Shown: positions 1 to 9,151 of the stretch, one piece after another | Layout of the letters: each line of letters opens with the position of its first letter | Position numbering within the stretch: the first letter of the stretch is position 1 | From: JAAYJM01 sp964498585 | GTDB lineage: Bacteria > Bacteroidota > Ignavibacteria > Kapaibacteriales > UBA2268 | Reading direction: 5' to 3' | Length of the DNA: 64,000 nucleotides | Assembly: GCA_964498585.1 (NCBI GenBank) | Contig: CAZCHH010000002.1 | Span: 1 to 64,000, forward strand | The notes under the pieces: generated by a model | Seen by the model: the letters and a program-made list of their open reading frames with translations, nothing else | Told to the model about the DNA's origin: nothing | The model's database searches: none | Made by a program: the position numbers and the translations under genes

Positions 1-1
1 T

Positions 2-376
2 ACATTTAGGTATAAAGTTGAAATAGACACAAATACTATACAAGGTTTTGCATTTACTTACATAAAAGATAATGCTTATCCTGATTCGAGAATGACATAC
101 AAATTTAATGAAAATGAAATAATTTTTCATATTGATACTATACAAGATAATATTAAATTTGAAATAACAAAATTAAAAGACAGCGATTCAGTCAAAGTAT
201 TTGTAGCAGAACAGGGAACTGACGTTCCTTTATATAGTTATGAGTATAAAAGAGGAGCTATCATCCTTGACTTTAAAGAATTAAAAGAGACAATGTACAA
301 TTTTATCGTTCAGATTAATGAAAAGCGATTTATACTTATTTTAACTTTAGCAGATAATGGTCAAAGAATTAAGTAA
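2..376 (+). CDS. C-terminal part of an unrecognised protein, cut by the window start
   Basis: The reading frame is open from base 2, with no stop before the first visible ATG at 92, so the gene very probably begins upstream of the window and only its last ~124 residues are seen. The visible part is rich in Lys, Glu and Ile/Phe and looks like alternating beta strands (for example YSYEYKRGAIILDF). There is no signal peptide, membrane segment or catalytic motif in this part. The beta-rich character would suit a secreted or surface protein, but I do not recognise the family. It ends in TAA and is followed by a repeat-rich intergenic region. Confidence 0.6.
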   Translation, partial: TFRYKVEIDTNTIQGFAFTYIKDNAYPDSRMTYKFNENEIIFHIDTIQDNIKFEITKLKDSDSVKVFVAEQGTDVPLYSYEYKRGAIILDFKELKETMYNFIVQINEKRFILILTLADNGQRIK

Positions 377-741
377 TGTATTGATTTAGACAAACAATCA
401 GGGCAGTCCATTCCACTGCCCTGCTTTTCAACTTTCGGAAAGCCCAAAACACTTTTGGAAAGTGCAAGTTTTGTCAAGTCATCCGATGACTGCGAGTAAT
501 CGGATGACTACTTTTGCATTTCATTTGAAAATTTTCTAAGTTTGCATTTTGCAAAGATTTATAAATGTTTAATGTTCTTTGAAAAAGAAAAAAGATAGAG
601 TCCATCTGCCTTATTTTATAAGCGTAGGGACAGCTCTTAGACTTGTCTCTACATATATTGTTTCTGAATAAAATCGATAATTATTTTGTTATGGTTAGTT
701 CTATAAACGTATTAAAAAATCTTAAATTTGTCAGTATAGTA
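377..741. other. Intergenic region with several small hairpin repeats
   Basis: No gene is visible. The stretch holds a perfect 10-bp inverted repeat at 478-508, a decayed AGATAGAGTCCATCT hairpin near 592-608 related to the AGATG...CATCT family, and an imperfect GTAGGGACA/TGTCTCTAC hairpin near 624-652 related to the GTAGAGA family. It separates a plus-strand gene end from the minus-strand end of murE, so it probably also holds terminators. Confidence 0.6.
478..508. repeat. Hairpin GTCATCCGAT / ATCGGATGAC
   Basis: Perfect 10-bp arms (478-487 and 499-508) around an 11-nt spacer. A second copy with 13-bp arms lies at 36633-36661, so this is a dispersed repeat family. Confidence 0.7.
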
Positions 742-2214
742 TTAAACTTTAGCTAACTCCTCAACATCATTAAAATGATGTTTTGTTTTCCCTATAATTT
801 GATAATTTTCATGCCCCTTGCCTGCAACAAGTATTAAATCATCTTTTTGAGATATTTTTACAGCAAAATTAATAGCATTGGCTCTGTTAGAAATTTTTAT
901 TGTCCCGGCTTTTTGTTCCTCCTTTATTCCCTGAAAAATATCTGCAATAATATCTTCAGAATCTTCAAATCGGGGATTGTCATCAGTAACAATAGTAAAA
1001 TCAGCAATAGTAGTAGCTATATTTCCCATTTTTGGACGCTTTGATTTGTCTCTATCGCCTCCACAGCCAAATACACAAATCAATTTACTTTTTGGATTAT
1101 CACTTTTCTCAATAATTTCACGACAGCTGAGCAATGCTTTTTCAAGAGCATCTGGAGTATGAGAATAGTCAACAATTCCGATAGCTCCATTTTTCAAAAT
1201 TACTTTTTGCATCCTGCCGGGTGCCCCTGTTGCTATTTCTAATGCTTTTTTAATAATTATAGGTTTAATACCTTTGGCTAAAGCAAGAGTAGCAGCAATC
1301 GAAAGATTTTCTATGTTAAATTTTCCTAATAGTGGAGATTTAATTGCGATTTCATTAGCATTTTCTTTTAATGTAAACTCACAGCCGTTTGAATTCAAAA
1401 TTATCTTATCAATAAATATATCAAAATCCTGTCTATACCCAATAACATATTTACTTTTCGACTTGCAATCTTTTAAAATGTAATCAGTCCAGTTCTCATT
1501 AAAAATAGAAATAGCAATTGAATCTGTATTCATCGAATCGAAAAGGATTTTTTTAGCATCTGCATATTCGTTCATAGTTTTATGATAGTCCAAATGGTCA
1601 AGAGTAAGGTTAGTGAAGAGTGCAGCATCGAAATCAATACAATCAGTTCTATGCTGATGAAGAGCATGCGAAGAAACCTCCATTGCAACAAAATTCACTT
1701 CACTGCTTCTCATTTGATTAAATATTGAAGCGAGTTCCAAGGATTCAGGTGTAGTATGAGTTGCAGGCAGCATTTCATTTTCAATGAAAATTCCTGTTGT
1801 GCCAATTATACCACATTTGTAGCCGGCTTCTTCAAAAATTGACTTAAGTAAAAATGTTGTTGTCGTTTTTCCGTTTGTTCCCGTAATGCCAGCAATATAC
1901 ATATCTTTTGTAGGATGTTCAAACCAGTTGTGTGAAAGATAAGCAAGAGCTTTACGTGAATTATCTACTTGAATTACTGTGATATTTGAAATATATCCTA
2001 AATCAGTTTTTTCGCAGACAATTGCTTTTGCGCCTTGTTCAATAGCTGATTTTATAAAATTATGTCCGTCAAATTGCTCTCCAGTTATTGCAACAAACAA
2101 AGAATTTTCTTCACATTTTCGTGAGTCATACTGGATGGAAGAAATACTTGTTTCTAATGTACCCTTAATGAGTTGATAGCAAATCCCCGAAAGTAAATTA
2201 TTTAAATTTTTCAT
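742..2214 (-). CDS. murE: UDP-N-acetylmuramoyl-tripeptide synthetase MurE
   Basis: Cytoplasmic Mur ligase that adds the third amino acid to UDP-MurNAc-L-Ala-D-Glu in peptidoglycan synthesis. The 490-residue length is normal. An N-terminal substrate domain is followed by the ATP loop GITGTNGKTTTT (residues 109-120), a central ligase domain and the C-terminal domain with DNPR in VTDDNPRFED near residue 410. In characterised MurE enzymes DNPR marks meso-diaminopimelate rather than lysine as substrate, which agrees with dapA elsewhere in the window. The ATG overlaps the TGA of trmB (ATGA), so the two genes are translationally coupled. No other mur genes are adjacent, unlike the usual dcw cluster. 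Confidence 0.95.
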   Translation of the reverse strand: MKNLNNLLSGICYQLIKGTLETSISSIQYDSRKCEENSLFVAITGEQFDGHNFIKSAIEQGAKAIVCEKTDLGYISNITVIQVDNSRKALAYLSHNWFEHPTKDMYIAGITGTNGKTTTTFLLKSIFEEAGYKCGIIGTTGIFIENEMLPATHTTPESLELASIFNQMRSSEVNFVAMEVSSHALHQHRTDCIDFDAALFTNLTLDHLDYHKTMNEYADAKKILFDSMNTDSIAISIFNENWTDYILKDCKSKSKYVIGYRQDFDIFIDKIILNSNGCEFTLKENANEIAIKSPLLGKFNIENLSIAATLALAKGIKPIIIKKALEIATGAPGRMQKVILKNGAIGIVDYSHTPDALEKALLSCREIIEKSDNPKSKLICVFGCGGDRDKSKRPKMGNIATTIADFTIVTDDNPRFEDSEDIIADIFQGIKEEQKAGTIKISNRANAINFAVKISQKDDLILVAGKGHENYQIIGKTKHHFNDVEELAKV

Positions 2215-2882
2215 TTTTTGCTTGCTATAATTTTGTAAACTTCAATGCTTTTTTCCAAACAGAAAGTTTCTTTATTGGTTATTGGTAGATGCCATTTTTT
2301 TTCATTAGCTAAATCAAATTTAAATTTTTTAAAATCTGTTAAAATTTCAAAATGATATTGGTGAATTTCTTCTAAGTCTGTGGCAATATATAATTTGCCA
2401 TCATCTTTTAATATTCTTTCGATTTCATTTAAAAAACTAATATTTAAAACTCTTCTCTTTGCGTGTTTTGTCTTAGGCCATGGGTCTGGAAACAGATAAA
2501 AAACATCACTTATTGAATTATTCTCAATAAAAGGAAAACCATTAGCAATGGAATACCAAATAACCATAGCATTGGCTATATTTTCAGATTTAATTACATT
2601 ATTAGCCCAAGCAACAAGTGGTTTTCTAATTTCTATTCCTAAAACATTTTTTTTGGGATGAAGTTCAGCAAAATCTAAAAGTAGTTTAGCTTTCCCGCAG
2701 CCAACATCAATCGAATTTGGAGGGAATCCGTTAGAAAAGTAATCTTTCCAATCTATTTTTTCAATTAGAGGTGGATAGTAATCTGGAATTCTAAAAAGCT
2801 CATTTGCAGGTAAATATATACTTGGAGAGGTATGGTGCCTTAATCTTTTAGGTAATGGATATTTATGTGAATCTATAGTCAT
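2211..2882 (-). CDS. trmB: tRNA (guanine-N7)-methyltransferase TrmB
   Basis: SAM-dependent enzyme that methylates G46 of tRNAs to m7G. The class I methyltransferase SAM loop is visible as DVGCGKAKL (residues 59-67), followed by an acidic beta-2 end, LGIEIRKP, near residue 81. The family signature FPDPWPKTKHAKRR lies at 131-144. The 223-residue length is typical. It is the first gene of a two-gene unit with murE and overlaps it by 4 nt. The upstream region (2883-3344) is repeat-rich, so the promoter must lie close to the start codon. Confidence 0.95.
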   Translation of the reverse strand: MTIDSHKYPLPKRLRHHTSPSIYLPANELFRIPDYYPPLIEKIDWKDYFSNGFPPNSIDVGCGKAKLLLDFAELHPKKNVLGIEIRKPLVAWANNVIKSENIANAMVIWYSIANGFPFIENNSISDVFYLFPDPWPKTKHAKRRVLNISFLNEIERILKDDGKLYIATDLEEIHQYHFEILTDFKKFKFDLANEKKWHLPITNKETFCLEKSIEVYKIIASKK

Positions 2883-2962
2883 TTTAAATAATGATTAATT
2901 GTTAATTTTTTTTATAATTTTTAGCATAATAACTTAATAAGCTAATAATCCAGTACCCTAGG

Positions 2963-3239
2963 GCTGATACGTTCTTTATAATTATTGTATTTATAACAGT
3001 CAGAAACAATTTTCATTTTTAAGAAAATTCCGTTAGGAATTTAATATTGGTAGAAAAATTAATAATTGATTGTTGTAACTCCTTAGGAATTACATATTTA
3101 AAACATCTTGATTAATATTCAACTCCTTCGGAGTTGTAAAACAAAAATTAGATGCAATTTCTACCAATATTTTACTCCTACGGAGTAAAAAGAATAAAAT
3201 CATTATGAATTCTAACACTTTTTAAAAGAACGTATCAGC
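2963..3239. repeat. MITE-like element with nested inverted repeats
   Basis: The element is bounded by perfect 15-bp inverted repeats, GCTGATACGTTCTTT (2963-2977) and its complement (3225-3239). Inside is a second inverted pair, AATATTGGTAGAAA (3043-3056) and its complement (3158-3171), plus short palindromes of the form CTCCTTCGGAG, CTCCTACGGAG and CTCCTTAGGA. No reading frame is present. The layout suggests a non-autonomous mobile element or a structured RNA. Together with 2883-2962 it fills the gap between trmB and the glycosyltransferase. Confidence 0.7.
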
Positions 3240-3240
3240 A

Positions 3241-3344
3241 CTACCTTTAACCTTATATCCTAATAACTTAATAACTTAATAACTTAATAACCTAATAACT
3301 CAATTACCTAATAACTCAATTACCCAACAACCAATAACCGACAA
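3241..3344. repeat. Degenerate tandem repeat of about 10 bp (TAATAACTTA-like)
   Basis: AACTTAATAA-type units recur about eight times, drifting towards CAATTACCTA near the end of the glycosyltransferase gene. Similar units occur at 62009-62040. They look like low-complexity slippage products; no CRISPR-like repeat/spacer alternation is present. Confidence 0.6.
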
Positions 3345-4643
3345 CTAAACAATATCAGAAACTCTAGAAAGTTCATTTGCTAAAATATGGGCTAACTCTT
3401 TCCTGTTAAATTGATTAGTAAAGCTATCAGAAGGAATTGGAAGTTTTTTTTGCTTCCATAAATCATACAAATCTAGCAATGCCCTGGTAATAGCTTCTAT
3501 GTCATCTGAAGGAGTGGTAACTGCAGCTTTTGATTCCAATGCCTGACGCTTCATAAGTCCATCTGGTGCTGTTATAAGCAAGGTTTTCTTAGCACCAAAG
3601 TATTCGTAGAGTTTACCCGGAGAACGAACATTATCGTTTAACATTAACCATAGAACATCAGAATCCAATAAATTTTTAACAGCATCTTTATGGCTAATGT
3701 ATCCGGTAACTATAACATTATTTTCGAGATTTAGTTTTTTTATAAGTTTTAAATGCTCATTCCTCATTACTCCAATTAATTTAACGTAGCTATTTTCTTT
3801 TGCTCCTTTTTTTAAATCAAGGAAATTTGAAAAAGCATTTAAAAAGTATTCAGGTGTTCTGTCATCTTGAAAAACGCCAGAATGGGTAATAGTAAATTTA
3901 TTTGGATTTGGATAAATCTTTTCTTCGAAAATAAAGTCTTCCGGGTCATATCCATGTGAAATAATCACAACATCTTCTTGATTTAAAAACTTATAACGTC
4001 TAAGAATAGTTTCTTTTAAGTGCCTTGTAGTAACAATAATTTTATCTGTATGAGTTAAAATTTCCTTTTCTAAATTAATCGCATAAACTTTATGAAAAGG
4101 AGTAGCATAGAAGTGGAAAGGATTGTCCACCCAAGCATCCCGGTAATCAACAATAAAAGGGACATCATAAATTTTTGCAAGTTCTCTTGCAATTAAAAAA
4201 TCAGTGAAGGGGGGGGCGGTAGCAAAAACAGCGCGAATATCGTTATTTTTAAAAATTTCGTCAGCAAGACGAAGTGCTGAATTTTTCCATCTTACTTTTG
4301 TATCTGGCTGGAAAATAGTTTGAAGGAAAGCCCTTCCTGTTTTTTGCAAAAAATAGGAAGGGAACTTAACTTGCTTTAATGGCTTTTCTTTTTTAGATTT
4401 TTTTGATGGAGTACGAACAATTTCGATATTTTTATCAGACAGTTCGTCAAGCAATGTTTGGTCAAAAGCATAATAAGAACGTGGATTTGATGTTAAAACA
4501 ACAGGTTGCCAGTTGAAATCCGGCAAATATTTCACAAATTTCAATGTCCTTTGGACTCCACTTAATCCCATAGGGGGAAAGTAGTATGCAATAACCAATA
4601 CTTTATTTTCTATCATAAAAGATGACAACGCTTTTTTAAACAA
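3345..4643 (-). CDS. GT4-like family glycosyltransferase
   Basis: Probable cytoplasmic or membrane-associated glycosyltransferase of the GT-B fold. Its N-terminal strand and loop read KVLVIAYYFPPMGLSGVQR, the usual start of GT4-type enzymes, followed by an acceptor-side domain (VDYRDAWVDNPF) and a C-terminal donor-nucleotide domain (SHGYDPEDF, THSGVF, YEYFGAKK). The sugar and acceptor cannot be read from sequence. The given ATG overlaps the upstream peptidase by 8 nt; a second ATG at 4616 starts right at beta-1 and is an equally good start. It is the last gene of the atpD-atpC-guaB-peptidase unit. No other polysaccharide genes lie nearby. Confidence 0.85.
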   Translation of the reverse strand: MFKKALSSFMIENKVLVIAYYFPPMGLSGVQRTLKFVKYLPDFNWQPVVLTSNPRSYYAFDQTLLDELSDKNIEIVRTPSKKSKKEKPLKQVKFPSYFLQKTGRAFLQTIFQPDTKVRWKNSALRLADEIFKNNDIRAVFATAPPFTDFLIARELAKIYDVPFIVDYRDAWVDNPFHFYATPFHKVYAINLEKEILTHTDKIIVTTRHLKETILRRYKFLNQEDVVIISHGYDPEDFIFEEKIYPNPNKFTITHSGVFQDDRTPEYFLNAFSNFLDLKKGAKENSYVKLIGVMRNEHLKLIKKLNLENNVIVTGYISHKDAVKNLLDSDVLWLMLNDNVRSPGKLYEYFGAKKTLLITAPDGLMKRQALESKAAVTTPSDDIEAITRALLDLYDLWKQKKLPIPSDSFTNQFNRKELAHILANELSRVSDIV

Positions 4644-5766
4644 TCAATAACTCATCTGGTGCTTTTGTTAAATGTCTTCCGCCATTTCTGGTAACGTGGC
4701 ACATATCTTCAACTCTTATACCAAATTTGTTTGGTAAATAAACACCGGGCTCAATTGCTAATACGCAGTTTTCAACTACAACCTGGTCGTCTTTTCTAAA
4801 AGTGATAATTGGGAGTTCGTGGGCAGCAAGTCCAATACCGTGTCCTAATGAATGTTGGAAGTAGTCTCCGAAACCTTCTTTTTCTATCATTCTACGAGCA
4901 ATTGCATCTAAATTCTTTCCGTTCATTGTAGGGCGAACTCCTTGGATAGCGGCTTCTTTAGCTTCGAAGCATAATTTATAAATGCTTTTCTGCTCTTTTG
5001 TTGCTTTGCCAAGAGCTATAGTGCGGGTAATGTCAGACATAAAGCCATTTACTTTGCAGCCGAAATCCATCAGGACTATATCGCCGTTTTTTAATTTTCT
5101 GTCGCTTGCAGTGCCATGAACAAGTGCAGAGCGAGGACCTGAAACAACAATAATATCGAAAGGGTCGTTTTCAGAACCGAGTTTTCTTGACTGATATGCT
5201 ATTTCGGTATCAATGTCCTTTTCGGTCATACCCGGCTTAATTATTGTAAGAATTTTATCATAAACCTGAACAGCAATTTCAGCAGCTTTTTCAATATTTG
5301 CTAATTCTTCAGGAGATTTGGGAATAGTAAATGGCTCAACCATTTTAGCAACTGGTTTGAATTTTACTGGTCTTATTTGATTTCTAATCAAAATAGCATC
5401 AGAATAATATAGCTGGTCAGCTTCAAAAGCGATAGTAGTAATATTCTTTAGTATTTTATTTTCACTTATTAACTCCCAAGGGTCACGTGAAATATGTGTT
5501 TTTAAATTTGGCAGAGGATATAATTCATCTTTAATTTGCTCCTCGTAACGGTCGTCAGTAACAAAATGTAATTCATCTTCAGTTACAAACAAAGTGGCAG
5601 ATGAGCCAGAAAAGTTTGTTAAATACCTTACATGCGGAACATGGGTAATAACAAGAGCTTCGGACTTGGAGTCCTCAATTGCATAATACAATTGTCTTAA
5701 ACGAGTATCGACAATTTTTGGATAACCGCGTTCTTCCTGATTATCTATTTGTTCATTCTGTGACAT
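4636..5766 (-). CDS. M24B Xaa-Pro aminopeptidase
   Basis: Cytoplasmic metallopeptidase that removes N-terminal residues preceding proline. It has an N-terminal creatinase-like domain (to about residue 145) and a C-terminal pita-bread domain. All five metal ligands are present: D234 (MDFG), D245 (SDITRT), H309 (GHGIG), E339 (IEPG) and E353 (VED). The 376-residue length fits the shorter PepQ/YpdF-type enzymes rather than PepP of about 440. No signal peptide is seen. It starts 15 nt downstream of guaB and overlaps the glycosyltransferase by 8 nt, so all are probably co-transcribed. Confidence 0.92.
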   Translation of the reverse strand: MSQNEQIDNQEERGYPKIVDTRLRQLYYAIEDSKSEALVITHVPHVRYLTNFSGSSATLFVTEDELHFVTDDRYEEQIKDELYPLPNLKTHISRDPWELISENKILKNITTIAFEADQLYYSDAILIRNQIRPVKFKPVAKMVEPFTIPKSPEELANIEKAAEIAVQVYDKILTIIKPGMTEKDIDTEIAYQSRKLGSENDPFDIIVVSGPRSALVHGTASDRKLKNGDIVLMDFGCKVNGFMSDITRTIALGKATKEQKSIYKLCFEAKEAAIQGVRPTMNGKNLDAIARRMIEKEGFGDYFQHSLGHGIGLAAHELPIITFRKDDQVVVENCVLAIEPGVYLPNKFGIRVEDMCHVTRNGGRHLTKAPDELLIV

Positions 5767-5781
5767 AATATTAAAAATTTA

Positions 5782-7251
5782 TTATTTAACATAGTAGTTT
5801 GGGGATTCCTTTGTAATAACGACATCGTGTGGATGAGATTCCCTAAGTCCGGCACTTGTCATTTTGATAAATTGCGATTTTTCTTTTAATTCTGATATAG
5901 TCTTACAGCCACAATATCCCATAGCAGCCCGTAATCCACCAACAATCTGATATATAGTATCGCTAACATTTCCTTTGTAGGGGATTCGTCCCTCAATTCC
6001 TTCAGGAACAAGTTTTTTAATTTCCTCTTCAATATCCTGGAAATAGCGGTCTGCAGAACCTTGGTTCATAGCGGAAAGCGACCCCATACCTCTGTAGATT
6101 TTATAAACCCTTCCTTCGTAAAGTAGTTTTTCGCCGGGACTTTCTTCATGCCCTGCAAATAAACTTCCAATCATAACAGAATCGGCACCAGCTGCGATTG
6201 CCTTTGCTACGTCTCCGGTTTGCTTGATTCCACCATCAGCTATTATTGGTACATTTGCTTTCTTTGCTACTTTTGCAACGTTCATGATTGCAGTAAGCTG
6301 AGGAACGCCAATTCCGGAAATTATTCTTGTAGTGCAAATTGACCCAGGACCAATGCCAATTTTTAAGCCATCAGCACCTGCTTTTATTAGTGGTTCAACT
6401 GCTTCTTCGTTAGCAATGTTTCCGGCAACTAACTGAATATTAGGAAAGGTGCTTTTTATAGTTTTTATCATCTCAAAGACTTTAAGAGAATTTGCGTGGG
6501 CAGTATCAATGAACACTACATCAACTCCGGCATCAATTAGAGCTGAAGTTCTTTCTAAAGTATCAATTGAAATACCTATTGCAGCACCTACTCTTAATCT
6601 TCCGTGAGAATCTTTACAGGCATCTGGATATTTCTTTTTCTTTTGAATATCTTTAAATGTAATCAGTCCAAGCAATTTATTGTCTTTATCAACAACCGGA
6701 AGTTTTTCTATTCTGTATTTTTGAAGAAGTTTTTCAGCTTCTTCGAGTGTTGTTCCTATTGGAGCAGTACGAAGGTTATCTTTAGTCATAACATTTTCGA
6801 TATACTCGCTTGGATTAGGTTCAAAACGTAAATCCCGGTTAGTAATAATTCCAATGAGCTTATGCTCTTCATCAATAATCGGAATGCCGGAAATACTGAA
6901 CTTTGACATAAGTTCTAAAGCATCTTTCACGGTTTTATTTCTTGTTAGTGTGATAGGGTCACGAATCATACCACTTTCACTTCTTTTCACTCTATCGACG
7001 TGGTCAGCTTGTTTAGCAATAGACATATTCTTATGCACTACTCCAATTCCGCCGTCTCGGGCAATAGCAACAGCCATTTCAGAATCAGTAACCGTGTCCA
7101 TTGCTGCACTAAGAAGTGGAATGTTGAGTTCTACCGTTGGAGTAAGCAATGTCTTTGTTTCTGTTTCCCTTGGTAAAACCTCTGAATAAGCTGGAACAAG
7201 CAACACATCGTCGAAAGTTAAGCCATCACTAATAATCTTTTCTTTTACCAT
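5782..7251 (-). CDS. guaB: Inosine-5'-monophosphate dehydrogenase GuaB
   Basis: Oxidises IMP to XMP with NAD+, the first committed step to guanine nucleotides. The TIM-barrel core is interrupted by a pair of CBS domains (about residues 95-205). The catalytic loop GIGPGSICTTR carries the nucleophile C306, and the flap region QGSADRYFQD lies further on. The 489-residue length is standard. It starts 1 nt after the atpC stop, a spacing that implies coupled translation and an unusual pairing of purine synthesis with ATP synthase genes. Confidence 0.97.
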   Translation of the reverse strand: MVKEKIISDGLTFDDVLLVPAYSEVLPRETETKTLLTPTVELNIPLLSAAMDTVTDSEMAVAIARDGGIGVVHKNMSIAKQADHVDRVKRSESGMIRDPITLTRNKTVKDALELMSKFSISGIPIIDEEHKLIGIITNRDLRFEPNPSEYIENVMTKDNLRTAPIGTTLEEAEKLLQKYRIEKLPVVDKDNKLLGLITFKDIQKKKKYPDACKDSHGRLRVGAAIGISIDTLERTSALIDAGVDVVFIDTAHANSLKVFEMIKTIKSTFPNIQLVAGNIANEEAVEPLIKAGADGLKIGIGPGSICTTRIISGIGVPQLTAIMNVAKVAKKANVPIIADGGIKQTGDVAKAIAAGADSVMIGSLFAGHEESPGEKLLYEGRVYKIYRGMGSLSAMNQGSADRYFQDIEEEIKKLVPEGIEGRIPYKGNVSDTIYQIVGGLRAAMGYCGCKTISELKEKSQFIKMTSAGLRESHPHDVVITKESPNYYVK

Positions 7252-7252
7252 A

Positions 7253-7540
7253 TTAGTTCAAATTACTTATATTTTGCTCAACAGCAGATTCTACCAAAAT
7301 AGAGATTTTATTATTGCTAACCTCAGTAAAACCCTTTGCAGTTTTAAAAAGTAGTTGCTTATTTTTATCATCAACAAGTTTTATCCAACCACTTGTTAAA
7401 TTCGAAACAATTGGAGCATGATTGAATAAAATCTGGAAACTGCTCTGGCTACCGGGAACAGTAACAGATAGAGCTTTATTTTTGAATACGACCTTCTCAG
7501 GTGTAATTATTTCTACATCTAATAGTTTCTCTTGTGTCAT
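7253..7540 (-). CDS. atpC: F-type ATP synthase epsilon subunit (short form)
   Basis: Part of the central stalk of F1, coupling rotation to catalysis. The 95 residues match only the N-terminal beta-sandwich (LDVEIITPEKVVFK near the start, NHAPIVSNLTSGWIKL in the middle). The C-terminal helical pair of the ~135-residue forms, which acts as an inhibitory arm, is absent. Short epsilon subunits are common in Bacteroidota and Chlorobi, so this is not taken as a truncation. It lies 15 nt downstream of atpD and 1 nt upstream of guaB. The other ATP synthase genes are not in this window. Confidence 0.92.
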   Translation of the reverse strand: MTQEKLLDVEIITPEKVVFKNKALSVTVPGSQSSFQILFNHAPIVSNLTSGWIKLVDDKNKQLLFKTAKGFTEVSNNKISILVESAVEQNISNLN

Positions 7541-7555
7541 ATTTTTTAAATTAAA

Positions 7556-8965
7556 TTATGCATTTTGCTTTTTTGCTCTGTCAAAAACTTCGTCTATTGT
7601 TCCGGCATAGCTAAATAATGGCTCTGGAACCTCGTCGCATTCACCATTCAGAATTGCTTTAAAGCCAGCAATTGTATCTTCTATTTTGCAATAGCGACCT
7701 TCGTAGCCAGTGAACTGCTCTGCAACAAAGAATGGTTGCGAAAAGAACTTTTGGATTTTTCTTGCTCTGAAAACTGTTTGTTTGTCTTCATCTGAAAGTT
7801 CATCCATACCGAGAATATTTATAATATCCTGTAAATCTTTGTATGTTTGAAGAACTTTTCTAACTTTAGTAGCAGTATTATAGTGGTCGTCACCAATAAC
7901 AAGCGGGTCTAAAATTCTGGAAGAAGAGTCAAGCGGGTCAACTGCGGGATAGATACCAAGTTCTGAAATCTGACGAGAAAGAACTGTTTTTGCATCTAAG
8001 TGGGTAAAAGTATTTGCTGGTGCTGGGTCTGTCAAGTCGTCAGCAGGAACGTAAACTGCCTGCACTGACGTAATTGAACCTTTGTCGGTTGAAGCAATAC
8101 GTTCTTCCAGAATACCAAGTTCAGTAGCCAGTGTTGGCTGATAACCAACTGCTGATGGCATACGTCCAAGAAGAGCAGAAACTTCAGAGCCAGCTTGAAT
8201 AAACCTAAAAATATTATCAATAAACAAAAGGATGTCTCTCCCTTCTTCATCGCGAAAGTATTCAGCAATTGCAAGAGCGGTTAATGCAACTCTTGAACGG
8301 GCGCCCGGAGGTTCGTTCATCTGTCCGAATACTAAAGCAGTTTTGTCGATAACACCGGAGTCGCTCATTTCGAGATAAAGGTCGTTTCCTTCGCGTGTTC
8401 TTTCGCCGACACCGCTAAAAACAGAATATCCACCGTGATGCTTTGCAATATTATGAATGAGTTCCTGAATGATTACCGTTTTCCCTACACCAGCACCTCC
8501 AAAAAGACCGGTTTTACCACCTTTTGTAAATGGTTCAACTAAATCTATAACTTTAATACCAGTTTCAAACATTTCTTTAGTTGTGCTGAGAGTTGAAAAT
8601 TCTGGTGCAGGGCGATGCAAAGAATATTTCTTTTTAAATTTAATAGCGCCTTTACCATCAATAGGTTCACCAATAACGTTCATCATTCTTCCAAGCACTT
8701 CGTTTCCAACTGGAATAGTAATTGGTTCTCCTCTGTCAATAACAGTCATTCCACGCACTAATCCATCGGTTGAATCCATAGCCACCGAGCGAACTCTATC
8801 TTCTCCAAGGTGCTGCTGCACTTCACAAATTAAAGTATTTTCTTCTCCGGTTTCAGGTGAGTTCCTCTTTATTTCCAAAGCATTTAAAACAGCTGGGATT
8901 TTCCCCTCAGAAAATTCAACATCAACAACAGGTCCGATTACTTGAACAATACGACCTTCATTCAT
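7556..8965 (-). CDS. atpD: F-type ATP synthase beta subunit
   Basis: Catalytic subunit of the F1 sector, hydrolysing or making ATP at the membrane. Walker A is GGAGVGKT (156-163), followed by GERTREG near residue 188, and the family signature PAVDPLDSSS is present. The 469 residues are the normal length. It leads a tight minus-strand unit (atpD, atpC, guaB, peptidase, glycosyltransferase) and has a good Bacteroidota-type promoter about 80 nt upstream. Separation of atpD-atpC from the remaining atp genes is known in Bacteroidota and Chlorobi. Confidence 0.98.
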   Translation of the reverse strand: MNEGRIVQVIGPVVDVEFSEGKIPAVLNALEIKRNSPETGEENTLICEVQQHLGEDRVRSVAMDSTDGLVRGMTVIDRGEPITIPVGNEVLGRMMNVIGEPIDGKGAIKFKKKYSLHRPAPEFSTLSTTKEMFETGIKVIDLVEPFTKGGKTGLFGGAGVGKTVIIQELIHNIAKHHGGYSVFSGVGERTREGNDLYLEMSDSGVIDKTALVFGQMNEPPGARSRVALTALAIAEYFRDEEGRDILLFIDNIFRFIQAGSEVSALLGRMPSAVGYQPTLATELGILEERIASTDKGSITSVQAVYVPADDLTDPAPANTFTHLDAKTVLSRQISELGIYPAVDPLDSSSRILDPLVIGDDHYNTATKVRKVLQTYKDLQDIINILGMDELSDEDKQTVFRARKIQKFFSQPFFVAEQFTGYEGRYCKIEDTIAGFKAILNGECDEVPEPLFSYAGTIDEVFDRAKKQNA

Positions 8966-9044
8966 AAAATTTTCCTTAATTTATTTGTTTGATATCTTGT
9001 TAAGAATTGTAATTTCATAATAAAATTTGTTAATTTTAAAAATG

Positions 9045-9075
9045 CAAAATTACATAATTATTTGCTAATTCACAA
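9045..9075 (-). promoter_or_regulatory. Bacteroidota-type promoter for atpD
   Basis: Read on the minus strand: TTG (9075-9073), a 20-nt spacer and TAATTTTG (9052-9045). This matches the Bacteroidota sigma-70 pattern TTTG...TAnnTTTG with usual spacing. It lies about 80 nt before the atpD ATG. Confidence 0.6.
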
Positions 9076-9106
9076 AAAAGTTAGTTATTTTATAATTTTT
9101 ACTGAC

Positions 9107-9114
9107 TATTTTTG
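9107..9114 (+). promoter_or_regulatory. TAnnTTTG -7 box upstream of the MlaE-like permease
   Basis: TATTTTTG lies 38 nt before the permease ATG, divergent from the atpD promoter. No clear TTG is seen at the -33 position, so support is weaker than for atpD. Confidence 0.4.
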
Positions 9115-9151
9115 CAAATATTATAAATAGTTTTTTAATTTTAGAAATTGA

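Noticed and set aside
3241..3344. Possible CRISPR-like tandem repeat
   Set aside because: Units are about 10 bp, contiguous and degenerate, with no spacers.
7253..7540. atpC thought to be truncated
   Set aside because: The stop is clean and short epsilon subunits lacking the C-terminal helices are usual in this group.
8469..8945. 158-codon plus-strand frame opposite atpD
   Set aside because: Antisense shadow of a highly conserved gene; no own start signal or domain.
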